The notes under the pieces: generated by a model | What the model saw: the letters and a program-made list of their open reading frames with translations, nothing else | Databases searched by the model: none | What the model was told of the DNA's origin: nothing | Source of the DNA: CAZWEZ01 sp964632795 | GTDB lineage: Bacteria > Pseudomonadota > Alphaproteobacteria > Rhodospirillales > 2-02-FULL-58-16 | Assembly: GCA_964632795.1 (NCBI GenBank) | Contig: CAZWEZ010000003.1 | Coordinates: 1-64,000 of the forward strand | DNA length: 64,000 bases | Reading direction: 5' to 3' | Shown: in pieces, positions 51,364 through 59,873 of the stretch | Position numbering within the stretch: the stretch's first letter is position 1 | Layout: each line of letters opens with the position of its first letter | Position numbers and translations under genes: made by a program

Positions 51364-53614
51364 GATCGGGCGCAGCCGGACCAGGGAGCCCGACGCGGTC
51401 CTCAGGATCAAGGACCTGCACGTCTATTACGGCCACTCCCATGCCCTGCAGGGGGTCAACCTGTCCCTCGAGCACAGCTCCCTTTCGGTGGTCGGGCGCA
51501 ACGGCATGGGCAAGACGACGCTGTGCAATTCGATCATGGGCCTGGTCAGGTCCTCGGCCGGCTCGATCCGCTACGAATTGAACGAACTCAGGGGATTGGC
51601 GCCCAACCAGATCGCCAACCTGGGCATCGGCTACGTGCCCCAGGGACGCAGACTGTGGCCGTCGCTGACGGTGGACGAGCATCTGCGTCTGTGCTCGCGC
51701 GGCGGCAAGCAGGTGGCGTGGACGGCCGAGCGCGTCTACTCCATGTTCCCGCGCCTCGCCGAGCGCCGCAACAACAAGGGCAGCCAGTTGTCCGGCGGCG
51801 AACAGCAGATGCTGGCGATCTCGCGAGCCCTGCTCGGCAACCCCAGCCTGCTGATCATGGACGAACCGACCGAGGGCCTGGCCCCGGTCATCGTCGCCCA
51901 GGTCGAGGAGATGCTGCTGACGCTGGTCGAGGAGGAGGACGTCGCGGTCCTGGTCATCGAGCAGAACATCGGCGTCGCGACGGCGGTCTCGGAGAACGTC
52001 GCGATCATGGTCAACGGCCGCATCAACCGGATCATGGACTCCGCCCAGCTGGCCGCCGATCGCGACCTCCAACAGCGCCTCCTCGGCGTCGGGCGCCATG
52101 GCGAGGAGGCGATCGAGGAACTGGAGCCGGTCGCCGACAGCGAGCCGGAGCCGGAGGGCGCGACCCGCCTCCCCCGCCGCCCGGAGAAGACCGAGGTCAA
52201 GGTGTTCATGTCCAACCCGACGCCGCCGACCCGCTGGTCGCAACCGGCCGAACGGGCGGCGATCATGGCGGCGGCCAAGACCGTCGGACCGGCCGCCGAG
52301 GACGAAGACCTTCCCCAAGTCCTCCGCATGGAGCCATCCTCGCTCGGCGACCTTCGGGGCGACGTCGCCCTGGTCGTCGGCACCCTGGACACCAAATCGA
52401 AAGAACTGAAGTACATCCGGGATTGCCTGACCGCCTACGGCGTCAAGGCCAAGCTGGTCGACCTGTCGACCAGCGGCCGGCCATCGATCGCCGAGGTGCC
52501 GCCCCACCAGGTGGCGACCTACAACCGCAAGGGGCCGAACGCGATCTTCACCGGCGATCGGGGGTCGTCGGTCCGCGAGATGGCGATCGCCTTCGAGAAC
52601 TGGATCGTCCGCCAGCGAGGCATCGCCGGCATCATCTCGGCCGGCGGCAGCGGCGGCACGGCGCTGGTCACCCCGGGGATGCGGCGCCTGCCGGTGGGCA
52701 TCCCCAAGGTGATGATCTCGACCGTCGCCTCGGGCGACGTCAAGAAGTACGTCGGGGGCACCGACATCATGATGATGCACTCGGTGACCGACGTTCAGGG
52801 GCTCAACCGGATCTCCCGCCAGGTCCTCGCCAACGGCGCCCACGCGCTGGCCGGGATGGTCATCGGCCGGCCGTCGGCAAGCCCTTCCCGGGCCGACGGC
52901 CGCCAGGTCGAGGAAACCGACCTGCCGGCCGTCGGCCTGACCATGTTCGGAGTCACCACGCCCTGTGTCCAGCAGGTCACGGCGGCACTGGAGAAAGACT
53001 TCGACTGCCTGGTCTTCCACGCCACCGGGACCGGCGGCCAGTCGATGGAGAACCTGGTCGATTCCGGTATGCTGGCCGGGGTCATCGACATCACGACCAC
53101 CGAGGTCTGCGACCTGCTGGTCGGCGGGGTGTTCGCGGCCACCGAGGACCGGTTCGGCTCCATCGTCCGCTCCCGCCTGCCCTACGTCGGCTCGTGCGGC
53201 GCGCTCGACATGGTCAATTTCGGCCCCCGCGACACCGTACCGACGCAGTTCCAGGGGCGGAACCTCTACGAACACAACCCGCAGGTCACCCTGATGCGGA
53301 CCACCCCCGAGGAAAACGCCAGCTTCGGGCGCTGGATCGGCGAACGGCTGAACAGGATGGACGGGCCGGTCAGGTTCTTCATTCCCGAGGCTGGAGTCTC
53401 GTTGCTCGACGCCCCGGGACAGCCGTTTCACGACCCCCAGGCCGACCAGGCGTTGTTCGCCGCCCTGGAGGAGACCGTGACCCAAACGGGCAAGCGCCAG
53501 CTCATCCGCCTGCCTTTCAACGTCAACGATCCGTCGTTCTCGGAAGCTATCGTCACCGCCTTCCTGTCGATCGCCGGCAGGCCGGCGGCGCGACGGCGGA
53601 AAGGGAGGAAGTAA
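51356..53614 (+). CDS. LivF-type ABC ATPase fused to a Tm-1-like (UPF0261) domain
   Basis: A 752-residue two-part protein. Residues about 15-245 are a LivF ATPase: Walker A GRNGMGKT, Q-loop YVPQGRRLWPSLTV, signature LSGGEQQML, Walker B LLIMDEPTEGL and a switch region VIEQN. After a charged linker (about 250-340), residues about 340-745 form a Tm-1-like domain recognisable from VALVVGTLDTKSKEL, GIISAGGSGGTALVTPGMR, GVTTPCVQQV and HATGTGGQSMENL. The second part is related to the N-terminal half of the plant Tm-1 protein; its biochemical role in bacteria is unknown. Fusion to the importer ATPase suggests that its ligand is linked to the transported compound. The TIM-barrel partner is the next gene. 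Confidence 0.92.
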   Translation: MAEIGRSRTREPDAVLRIKDLHVYYGHSHALQGVNLSLEHSSLSVVGRNGMGKTTLCNSIMGLVRSSAGSIRYELNELRGLAPNQIANLGIGYVPQGRRLWPSLTVDEHLRLCSRGGKQVAWTAERVYSMFPRLAERRNNKGSQLSGGEQQMLAISRALLGNPSLLIMDEPTEGLAPVIVAQVEEMLLTLVEEEDVAVLVIEQNIGVATAVSENVAIMVNGRINRIMDSAQLAADRDLQQRLLGVGRHGEEAIEELEPVADSEPEPEGATRLPRRPEKTEVKVFMSNPTPPTRWSQPAERAAIMAAAKTVGPAAEDEDLPQVLRMEPSSLGDLRGDVALVVGTLDTKSKELKYIRDCLTAYGVKAKLVDLSTSGRPSIAEVPPHQVATYNRKGPNAIFTGDRGSSVREMAIAFENWIVRQRGIAGIISAGGSGGTALVTPGMRRLPVGIPKVMISTVASGDVKKYVGGTDIMMMHSVTDVQGLNRISRQVLANGAHALAGMVIGRPSASPSRADGRQVEETDLPAVGLTMFGVTTPCVQQVTAALEKDFDCLVFHATGTGGQSMENLVDSGMLAGVIDITTTEVCDLLVGGVFAATEDRFGSIVRSRLPYVGSCGALDMVNFGPRDTVPTQFQGRNLYEHNPQVTLMRTTPEENASFGRWIGERLNRMDGPVRFFIPEAGVSLLDAPGQPFHDPQADQALFAALEETVTQTGKRQLIRLPFNVNDPSFSEAIVTAFLSIAGRPAARRRKGRK

Positions 53615-53617
53615 GGG

Positions 53618-54451
53618 ATGCCGTTATTCGAGCGTGAGGCGCTGGTGGAACGGTTCCGCGACATGGTACGGCGCGGCGAACCCATCATCGGGGGCGGCGC
53701 CGGGATCGGCCTGTCGGCCAAGTGCGAGGAGGCCGGCGGGATCGACCTGATCGTGATCTACAACTCGGGGCGCTACCGGATGGCCGGGCGCGGGTCGCTG
53801 GCCGGACTGATGTCCTACGGCAACGCCAACGAGATCGTCATGGAGATGGCGGCCGAGGTGCTGCCGGTGGTCGAGCGGACCCCCGTCCTGGCCGGGGTCA
53901 ACGGTACCGACCCGTTCTGCATCTTCGACAGGTTCCTCGACGACCTCAGGGCGGTCGGCTTCTCGGGGGTCCAGAACTTCCCCACCGTGGGGCTGATCGA
54001 CGGCACCTTCCGCGCCAACCTGGAGGAGACCGGGATGTCCTACGGCCTGGAGGTCGACATGATCGCCCTCGCCCACCAAAAGGACATGCTGACCACGCCC
54101 TACGTGTTCGGCGAGGAAGACGCCGCGGCGATGGCCAGGGCCGGGGCCGACATCATCGTCTGCCACCTGGGGCTGACCACCGGCGGTTCGATCGGCGCCG
54201 AGACCTCCCACAAGCTGGAGGACTGTCCGGCGGTCGTCGACGCCTGGGCCGAGGCCGCCATGAAGGTCAACAAGGACACCATCGTGCTGGTCCACGGCGG
54301 ACCGGTCTCGATGCCCGAGGACGCCGAGTTCGTCCTCGCCAACACGCAATGCTGCCACGGTTTCTTCGGCGCCTCCTCGATGGAGCGCCTGCCGACGGAA
54401 GTCGCGCTGACCGAACAGACGAGGAAGTTCAAACAGATCGGCGCCGGCTGA
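53618..54451 (+). CDS. TIM-barrel phosphoenolpyruvate hydrolase-family protein (Tm-1 C-terminal type)
   Basis: A 277-residue TIM-barrel protein with the pattern PIIGGGAGIGLSAKCEEAGGIDLIVIYNSGRYRMAGRGSLAGL, PVLAGVNGTDPF, GVQNFPTVGLIDG and GADIIVCHLGLTTGGSIGA. In plant and fungal Tm-1 proteins a UPF0261 domain and this barrel form one chain; here they are adjacent genes three bases apart, with the UPF0261 part attached to the ABC ATPase instead. The family is named for PEP hydrolase, but true substrates are not established. It is probably translated with the upstream fusion and may form a complex with it. Confidence 0.88.
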   Translation: MPLFEREALVERFRDMVRRGEPIIGGGAGIGLSAKCEEAGGIDLIVIYNSGRYRMAGRGSLAGLMSYGNANEIVMEMAAEVLPVVERTPVLAGVNGTDPFCIFDRFLDDLRAVGFSGVQNFPTVGLIDGTFRANLEETGMSYGLEVDMIALAHQKDMLTTPYVFGEEDAAAMARAGADIIVCHLGLTTGGSIGAETSHKLEDCPAVVDAWAEAAMKVNKDTIVLVHGGPVSMPEDAEFVLANTQCCHGFFGASSMERLPTEVALTEQTRKFKQIGAG

Positions 54452-54476
54452 CGGAGCGAGAGAAGGAGGATCGGTT

Positions 54477-57368
54477 ATGACGGGTCAAATGATAGGCACC
54501 TTCATTTTGTGGCTGATCGTCACGGTCGTGGTGATCGCGGTGATCGTCTATCTGCTGAACTGGCTGTACCACCGCTCGTCGAAGGAGGTCTCCTTCGTGC
54601 GGACCGGTTTCGGGGGACAACGCGTGGTGATCAACGGCGGGGCGTTCGTGCTGCCGATCATCCACGAGATAACGCCCGTCAACATGAACGTGCTGCAGAT
54701 GGAGGTGATCCGCGACCGCGACCACGCCCTGATCACCAAGGACCGCATGCGCGTCGACATGGTGGCTGAATTCTATGTCCGGGTGTCGCCGGACGTCGAA
54801 TCGGTGGCCGTCGCGGCGGCCACGCTCGGCCGGCGGACCTTGGAACCGGGCAGCCTGCACGACCTTCTGTCGGGCAAGTTCGTCGGCGCGCTGCGCTCGG
54901 CGGCGGCCGAGATGACCATGGAGGAGATGCACGAGCAGCGCAACGACTACGTCGCCTTGATCCGGAGCGCCGCCTCCGAAGCCCTGGCCAAGAACGGCCT
55001 CGAGCTTGAAACCGTGGCGATCACCGAACTGGACCAGACCGACCTCGAATACTTCAACCCGTCGAACAGGTTCGATGCCGAGGGCCTGACCCGCCTGATC
55101 GAGGAGACCGAATCGCGGCGCAAGCTGCGCAACGACATCGAGCAGGATACGGCGATCAAGATCCGGACCCGCAATCTGGATGCCGAGAAGCAGACCCTGG
55201 ACATCGAGCGGGAAAGCGAAACCGCCCGCCTGGATCAGGAACGCGAGATCGAGATCCTCCGGGCCACCCAGCGCACCGAGCTTGTCCGCAAACGCGCCGA
55301 GCAGGAAACCCTGGCCGAACAGGCCGAGATCGCCGCCCACGAGCAGACGGAAAAGGCTCGTATCACCCAGGAACGGGCGATCACCGAATCGCGGATCGCC
55401 AACGAGGAGGAGACCCAGCGCCGCGAGATCGAGCGGACCCGCGCCATCGAGGCGGCCGAGATCGCCGCCCGCGAGGAAACCGAACGGGCGCGGATCGAAC
55501 AGGAACGCAAGATCAACGAATCCCGGATCGTCAACGAGGAGGAGATCCAGCGCCGCGAGATCGAACGGACCCGCGTCGTCGAGTCGGCCGAGATCGAGGC
55601 CCGCGAGGCGACGGAAAAGGCGCGGATCGAACAGGATATGACGCTGGCCGCCGAGCGCATCGCCACCGAACAGAGAACCCGGACCCTGGAGATCGCCCGC
55701 AACCGGGCGCTCGAGGAAGACGAGATCGCGGCCCAGGAGGCCACCGAGGCGGCCCGCATCGCCCAGGTCAAGAAACTGGCCGCCAAACGGATCTCCAGCG
55801 AGCAGGAGACCCAGAACCTGGAGATCGAACGCAACCGGACGCTCGAGGAGGCCGAGATCGCCGCCCGCGAGGCCACCGAGGCGGCCCGCATCGCCCAGGA
55901 ACTGAAGATCGCCGCCGAGCGGATCGCCAGCGAACAGGAGACCCAGAGCCTGGAGATCGCCCGCAACCGGGCCATCGAGGAGGCCGGGATCGCCGCCCGC
56001 GAGGCCACCGAGGCGGCCCGCATCGCCCAGGAACTGAAGATCGCCGCCGAGCGGATCGCCAGCGAACGCGAGACCCAGAACCTGGAGATCGAGCGAAACC
56101 GGACCATCGAGGAAGCCGAGATCGCCGCCCGCGAGGCCACCGAGGCGGCCCGCATCGCCCAGGAGAAAAAGATCGAAGCCGAGCGGATCGCCAGCGAGCA
56201 GGCGACCCAGAGCCTGGAGATCGCCCGGGCCCAGGTGCTCGAGGAAGCCGAGATCAAGAAGCAGGACCGGCTGGAGCGAGCCCGCATCGCCGCCGAACTG
56301 GCCATCGAGAAGGACCGTATCGCATCGACGACGACCCGCGAGGTCATCGAGGTCGATCACCGCAAGAAGGTCGAGATCGCCGAGAAGGACCGCGAGATCG
56401 AGGTCTCCGCCAAGCAGATCGAGTTCACCGAGGCCGAGAGGAAAGTCCGCACCGCCGATATCGCGGCCAAGCTGGAGATCGACAAGGCAGACGTCGCCCA
56501 GGTCCGGGCCATGGACCAGGTCCGCATCGAACGCGAACAGTCCCTCGAACAGCTCGAGATCTCCAAACGCCAAGTCTACGAGGAAGGGGAGATCACCTCG
56601 CACGAAGATGTCGAACGGGCCCGCATCGCCTCCGAGCTCGGCCTCGACCAGGCGCGCATCATCCGCGACCGCGACGTCAAGAGGATCGACATCGAGCGCG
56701 AGACGGTGGTCGAGACGGCGGAGATGGAGAAGACCATCGCCCTGTTCGAGAAATCCAAGGAACGTTCCGCGGCCCAGGCCGAGGCGGAAGCCGCCCGGGC
56801 CAAGGCCGAACAGGCCCAGGAAAGGGTGGCCACCGTGCGCGAGGAGGAAGTGGCCAAGCGCATGCACTCCATCGACCTGATCATCGCCGAGAAGGACGCC
56901 GAGATGAAGAAGATCGCCGCCGCCGCCGAGAAGGTCCGCGCCGAGGTGGCGGCCGAGGCCCAGCGCCAGATCAACGAGGCCGAGAACGTGCTCACCGACG
57001 AGGCCCGCGTCTCGCTGTACAGGCGCAAGCTGCTCGACAAGATCGAAGGCATCGTCCGCGAGAGCGTCCGGCCGATGGAGAAGATCGAGGGGATCAACAT
57101 TCTCCATGTCGAGGGCCTGGCCGGCGGCGGCGGGGGGGAGGCCAGGAACATGACCGACGAGGTGATGGATTCGGCGTTGCGCTACCGGGTCCAGGCGCCG
57201 TTGATCGACAGCCTGCTCAAGGACATCGGCATCGAGGGGGGCAGCATCTCCAAGATGGGCGATGTCATCCGCAGCGCCCGCGACATGCAGAGCATCGCCA
57301 AGGTGGTCGAGGCCGATGCCAAGAAGGACGGCCAGACCCCCGAAGGCGGCGGGGATTCGGGGGGCTGA
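54477..57368 (+). CDS. Very long flotillin/SPFH protein with a repeat-expanded coiled coil
   Basis: A 963-residue membrane-anchored SPFH (band 7) protein. One N-terminal membrane span (about residues 6-27) is followed by an SPFH domain (about 35-220, with VSFVRTGFGGQRVVINGG and ELDQTDLEYFNP). A very long charged coiled coil of about 600 residues comes next, then a C-terminal tail with a Gly-rich spot and the MGDVIRSARDM helix. Residues 250-601 are eight tandem 44-residue repeats. Flotillins usually have 430-700 residues, so this one is unusually extended. Flotillins scaffold membrane complexes in lipid domains; here the partners may be the ABC importer and the Mo-hydroxylase, which is inference. 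Short gaps on both sides suggest a shared operon. Confidence 0.92.
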   Translation: MTGQMIGTFILWLIVTVVVIAVIVYLLNWLYHRSSKEVSFVRTGFGGQRVVINGGAFVLPIIHEITPVNMNVLQMEVIRDRDHALITKDRMRVDMVAEFYVRVSPDVESVAVAAATLGRRTLEPGSLHDLLSGKFVGALRSAAAEMTMEEMHEQRNDYVALIRSAASEALAKNGLELETVAITELDQTDLEYFNPSNRFDAEGLTRLIEETESRRKLRNDIEQDTAIKIRTRNLDAEKQTLDIERESETARLDQEREIEILRATQRTELVRKRAEQETLAEQAEIAAHEQTEKARITQERAITESRIANEEETQRREIERTRAIEAAEIAAREETERARIEQERKINESRIVNEEEIQRREIERTRVVESAEIEAREATEKARIEQDMTLAAERIATEQRTRTLEIARNRALEEDEIAAQEATEAARIAQVKKLAAKRISSEQETQNLEIERNRTLEEAEIAAREATEAARIAQELKIAAERIASEQETQSLEIARNRAIEEAGIAAREATEAARIAQELKIAAERIASERETQNLEIERNRTIEEAEIAAREATEAARIAQEKKIEAERIASEQATQSLEIARAQVLEEAEIKKQDRLERARIAAELAIEKDRIASTTTREVIEVDHRKKVEIAEKDREIEVSAKQIEFTEAERKVRTADIAAKLEIDKADVAQVRAMDQVRIEREQSLEQLEISKRQVYEEGEITSHEDVERARIASELGLDQARIIRDRDVKRIDIERETVVETAEMEKTIALFEKSKERSAAQAEAEAARAKAEQAQERVATVREEEVAKRMHSIDLIIAEKDAEMKKIAAAAEKVRAEVAAEAQRQINEAENVLTDEARVSLYRRKLLDKIEGIVRESVRPMEKIEGINILHVEGLAGGGGGEARNMTDEVMDSALRYRVQAPLIDSLLKDIGIEGGSISKMGDVIRSARDMQSIAKVVEADAKKDGQTPEGGGDSGG
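55224..56279 (+). repeat. Eight tandem 132-bp repeats inside the flotillin gene
   Basis: Units start at 55224, 55356, 55488, 55620, 55752, 55884, 56016 and 56148. Each encodes 44 residues of the form ARIaqE...I..eRI..E..tq..EI.R.R.iEeaEIaArEaTEa. Units five to seven are nearly identical in DNA; the outer units have diverged. Forty-four is four times eleven, the period of hendecad coiled coils. Confidence 0.93.
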
Positions 57369-57371
57369 GCG

Positions 57372-57809
57372 ATGGCCAAGATATATTGTTCCAACGTGAT
57401 CAACGTCCCGGTCGACCGGGTGTGGGCGCAGATCCGCGATTTCAACGGCCTGGCGGCGTGGCATCCGCTGATCGCCGAGAGCACCATCGAACAAGGCGAG
57501 CCACCCGACAAGGTCGGCTGCGTGCGCAACATGAAGCTGAAGGACGGAGGGATCATCCGCGAGCGGCTGCTGGCCCTGTCGGACTACGACTATTCGTGCA
57601 CCTACGCCATCGTCGAATCGCCGATGGGGGTCGACAACTACGTCGCCACCCTGAAGCTGATCCCGGTCACCGACGGCGAGCGCACGTTCGGCGAATGGTC
57701 GGCCGAGTTCGACTGCGCGCCCGATCGCGAGGCAGAGCTGGTCCGGAGCATCGGCGGCGATGTCTTCCAGGGCGGCCTCGATGCCCTCAGGAAGAAGCTC
57801 GGGGGTTGA
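57372..57809 (+). CDS. SRPBCC-fold protein (polyketide cyclase/CoxG-like), first copy
   Basis: A 145-residue START-like helix-grip protein with VINVPVDRVWAQIRDFNGLAAWHPLI at the N-terminus, a beta-sheet core and a C-terminal helix (GGDVFQGGLDALRKKL). SRPBCC proteins bind hydrophobic small molecules in a cavity. In molybdenum hydroxylase operons the CoxG member of this fold anchors the enzyme to the membrane and mediates quinone contact, so a similar job is possible here. It starts three bases after the flotillin stop. A paralogue follows on the far side of an inserted repeat element. Confidence 0.87.
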   Translation: MAKIYCSNVINVPVDRVWAQIRDFNGLAAWHPLIAESTIEQGEPPDKVGCVRNMKLKDGGIIRERLLALSDYDYSCTYAIVESPMGVDNYVATLKLIPVTDGERTFGEWSAEFDCAPDREAELVRSIGGDVFQGGLDALRKKLGG

Positions 57810-57815
57810 GGCGCA

Positions 57816-58081
57816 AGTGTCCTGTTTCCTAAGCTCGTGGTATTTAGGATCGCTTTTCCCGGCCTCCGGGCAGGAGGCGGCGCGCAGGCGATGCCGGCCC
57901 ATCGGCAAGCGTCGCCGACGCCCTCCGGAGGCCGGGAAAAGCGACCGTTCGGCGGCCATACATGACCCTCGGACGTCGTCGCGCGGCCCTTGTGATGCGA
58001 CGGCATCACGGCGGACCACGCTCCTAACCGAGTGTCATGTATGGCCGTCCTAAATGCCACGAGCTTAGGAAACAGGACACT
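57816..58081. mobile_element. 266-bp nested inverted-repeat element (MITE-like)
   Basis: Terminal inverted repeats of 34 bases (57816-57849 and 58048-58081, one mismatch) begin with AGTGTCCTGTTTCCTAAG. Inside are two further hairpins: a perfect 19-bp stem (57851-57869 with 57925-57943) and a 20-bp stem with one mismatch (57953-57972 with 58028-58047). It has no coding capacity. It lies between two SRPBCC paralogues and is related to the 45-bp palindrome at 11656. Such structure suits a non-autonomous mobile element or a structured RNA module. Confidence 0.85.
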
Positions 58082-58085
58082 AGCC

Positions 58086-58526
58086 ATGGTGAGGGTGGAG
58101 AAAAGCACCATCGTCGAGGCGCCGATCGACCGGGTGTGGGACGTCCTGCGCGATTTCAACGGCCACGACCGCTGGCATCCGGCGATCGCCGAAAGCGAGA
58201 TCGAGAACGCGCGGCCCTCGGACATGGTCGGCGCGGTCCGCAAGTTCAGGCTCGAGGACGGCGCCGAACTGCGCGAACGGCTCCTCGCCCTGTCGGACTG
58301 GGACCAGACCTTCAGCTACTGCCTGCTGGAGACCCCGATCCCGCTGTTCAACTACGTCGCCCACGTGGCCCTCAAGCCGGTCACCGACGGCGACCGCACC
58401 TTCTGGCTCTGGCGCTCGGAGTTCACCACGCCCCAAGGAAAGGAAAGGGAACTCGCCAGGGTCGTCGGCGAGGACATCTACATGCAGGGCTTCGCCGCCA
58501 TCAAGAAGATGCTGGAACGCCATTGA
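58086..58526 (+). CDS. SRPBCC-fold protein (CoxG-like), second copy
   Basis: A 146-residue paralogue of the 57372 product, with TIVEAPIDRVWDVLRDFNGHDRWHPAI, a shared ALSD segment, KPVTDGDRTFW and a C-terminal helix (GEDIYMQGFAAIKKML). ATG at 58086 lies five bases after the repeat element, and the only Shine-Dalgarno-like sequence (AGGA in AACAGGACAC) is inside the element's right terminus. The insertion has therefore replaced its natural upstream region. It is followed within 17 bases by the FAD subunit of the molybdenum hydroxylase, in line with a CoxG-type accessory function. Confidence 0.87.
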   Translation: MVRVEKSTIVEAPIDRVWDVLRDFNGHDRWHPAIAESEIENARPSDMVGAVRKFRLEDGAELRERLLALSDWDQTFSYCLLETPIPLFNYVAHVALKPVTDGDRTFWLWRSEFTTPQGKERELARVVGEDIYMQGFAAIKKMLERH

Positions 58527-58542
58527 GGCCAGGGAGGGCAGA

Positions 58543-59355
58543 ATGCCGGTTACGGTGAAGACGTTCGATCGGCTCCGCGACGCCGTCTCGGCGCTGAGTT
58601 CCGATTCCGGGGCCCGCTTCCTGGGCGGCGGTACCCTGCTCGTGAGGCGCCTCAATGAAGGACGAAGCGAGGCCTCGACCCTGATCCGCTCGACGGACCG
58701 GGCGATCGGCGAGATCCGGCCCTCGGGCAGCCGCGTCTTCATCGGCGCCGGGGCGACCATGGCCCGGATCGCCGCCCACCGCGACCTCGGCTTCCTGAAG
58801 GCGGCCGCCAACGCGGTCGGCGGTCCGGCGATCCGCACCATGGCCACCGTCGGCGGCAACATCTGCGCGCCCTATCCCTTCGGCGACTTCACGGTGGCCC
58901 TGCTGGCGCTGGAGGCCAAGGTGTCGATCCAAAGCGGCTACAACAAGCGGGACGTGTCCCTCGAGGACTTCCTGGCCGGGCGCGGCAGGGACAACCGCAC
59001 GGTCATCTCCGGGGTGACCTTCCGCCGCCCGGATTCGGAGCGGGACTTCCGCTTCCTCAAGGTCACCCGGAGCCGGCCCAAGGGGGCGGCGGTGCTGGTC
59101 ATCGCCACCAACCTGAACCTGCGGGGCGGGCGGATGTCGTCGCCGCGCGTCGCCTACGGCAACATGGCGCCGGGTCCGATCCGCGCCAAGGCTCTCGAGG
59201 CGGCGCTCAACGGCAAGACGCTGGACAAGGCCGGGATCGCGCCGGCCCTCGCGGTGGCGACCGACGGCTGCGCTCCCGTGAGCGATCCATTCGCCACCGA
59301 GCAGTACCGCCGTGACGTGCTGCCGGTCTACCTCGAACGCCTGCTGCTGGGCTGA
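58543..59355 (+). CDS. Molybdenum hydroxylase FAD-binding subunit (CoxM/NdhF-like)
   Basis: A 270-residue FAD subunit of the xanthine dehydrogenase family. FAD-binding motifs are the early GGGTLLVRRLNEG and the TVGGNICAPYPFGD loop, preceded by GPAIRTMATVGGN; the C-terminal CO-dehydrogenase flavoprotein domain carries FLKVTRSRPKGAAVLVIA. It would pass electrons from the 2Fe-2S centres to an acceptor. It is the first of five consecutive hydroxylase genes in the order FAD, FeS, large part 1, large part 2, large (full size). The ATG follows GGGAGGG. Confidence 0.93.
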   Translation: MPVTVKTFDRLRDAVSALSSDSGARFLGGGTLLVRRLNEGRSEASTLIRSTDRAIGEIRPSGSRVFIGAGATMARIAAHRDLGFLKAAANAVGGPAIRTMATVGGNICAPYPFGDFTVALLALEAKVSIQSGYNKRDVSLEDFLAGRGRDNRTVISGVTFRRPDSERDFRFLKVTRSRPKGAAVLVIATNLNLRGGRMSSPRVAYGNMAPGPIRAKALEAALNGKTLDKAGIAPALAVATDGCAPVSDPFATEQYRRDVLPVYLERLLLG

Positions 59356-59374
59356 AAGGACCTGCGAGGAAACG

Positions 59375-59860
59375 ATGAGTCTGATCCCCGTACAATTCAA
59401 ACTCAACGGTGAGGACAAGGCCGAATTCGTCGACAGCACGGCGACCCTTCTCTCGGTGCTGCGCGACAAAATCGGTCTGCTGTCGCCCAAGGCCGGCTGC
59501 CAGCAGGGCGGCTGCGGGTGCTGCACGGTCCTGGTCGACGGCGCCCCCCAGCTGGCCTGCCTGACCCTGGCCGTGACGTGTGAGGGCAAATCGGTCGAGA
59601 CCGTCGAGGGGATCGGTCGGAATGGCGCGCTGCACCCGCTGCAACAGGCCTTCATGGACCACTTCGCGGCCCAGTGCGGGTTCTGCACCACCGGCATGAT
59701 CATGGCCGCCAAGGCGCTGCTGGACAGCAACCCGAACCCGACCCGCGAGGACGTGGTCGAGGCCATTTCCGGCAACCTCTGCCGCTGCACCGGCTATCAG
59801 CCGATCATCAATGCCGTCCTCGCCGCCGCCGGCGGGGGCGACGGACATCGGACCTCCTGA
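59375..59860 (+). CDS. Molybdenum hydroxylase 2Fe-2S subunit (CoxS/NdhS-like)
   Basis: A 161-residue protein with two [2Fe-2S] clusters. The plant-ferredoxin-type cluster ligands are Cys42, Cys47, Cys50 and Cys62. The second, helical-domain cluster uses Cys101, Cys104, Cys136 and Cys138, in CGFCTTG and NLCRCTGYQ. This subunit carries electrons from the Mo site to FAD. ATG at 59375 has GAGGAAACG upstream; the longer frame from 59312 overlaps the FAD gene and is rejected. Confidence 0.95.
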   Translation: MSLIPVQFKLNGEDKAEFVDSTATLLSVLRDKIGLLSPKAGCQQGGCGCCTVLVDGAPQLACLTLAVTCEGKSVETVEGIGRNGALHPLQQAFMDHFAAQCGFCTTGMIMAAKALLDSNPNPTREDVVEAISGNLCRCTGYQPIINAVLAAAGGGDGHRTS

Positions 59861-59873
59861 GGAGACCGCGGCC

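Noticed and set aside
55224..56279. Regular repeats considered as a CRISPR-like array
   Set aside because: The 132-bp units are contiguous, in frame and code for coiled coil; there are no spacers and no cas genes.
54429..58019. 1196-codon minus-strand open frame opposite the flotillin and SRPBCC genes
   Set aside because: It is an antisense shadow of GC-rich, repetitive coiled-coil coding sequence; its product is low-complexity Leu/Gly/Asp without domains, while the plus strand encodes clear SPFH and SRPBCC proteins.
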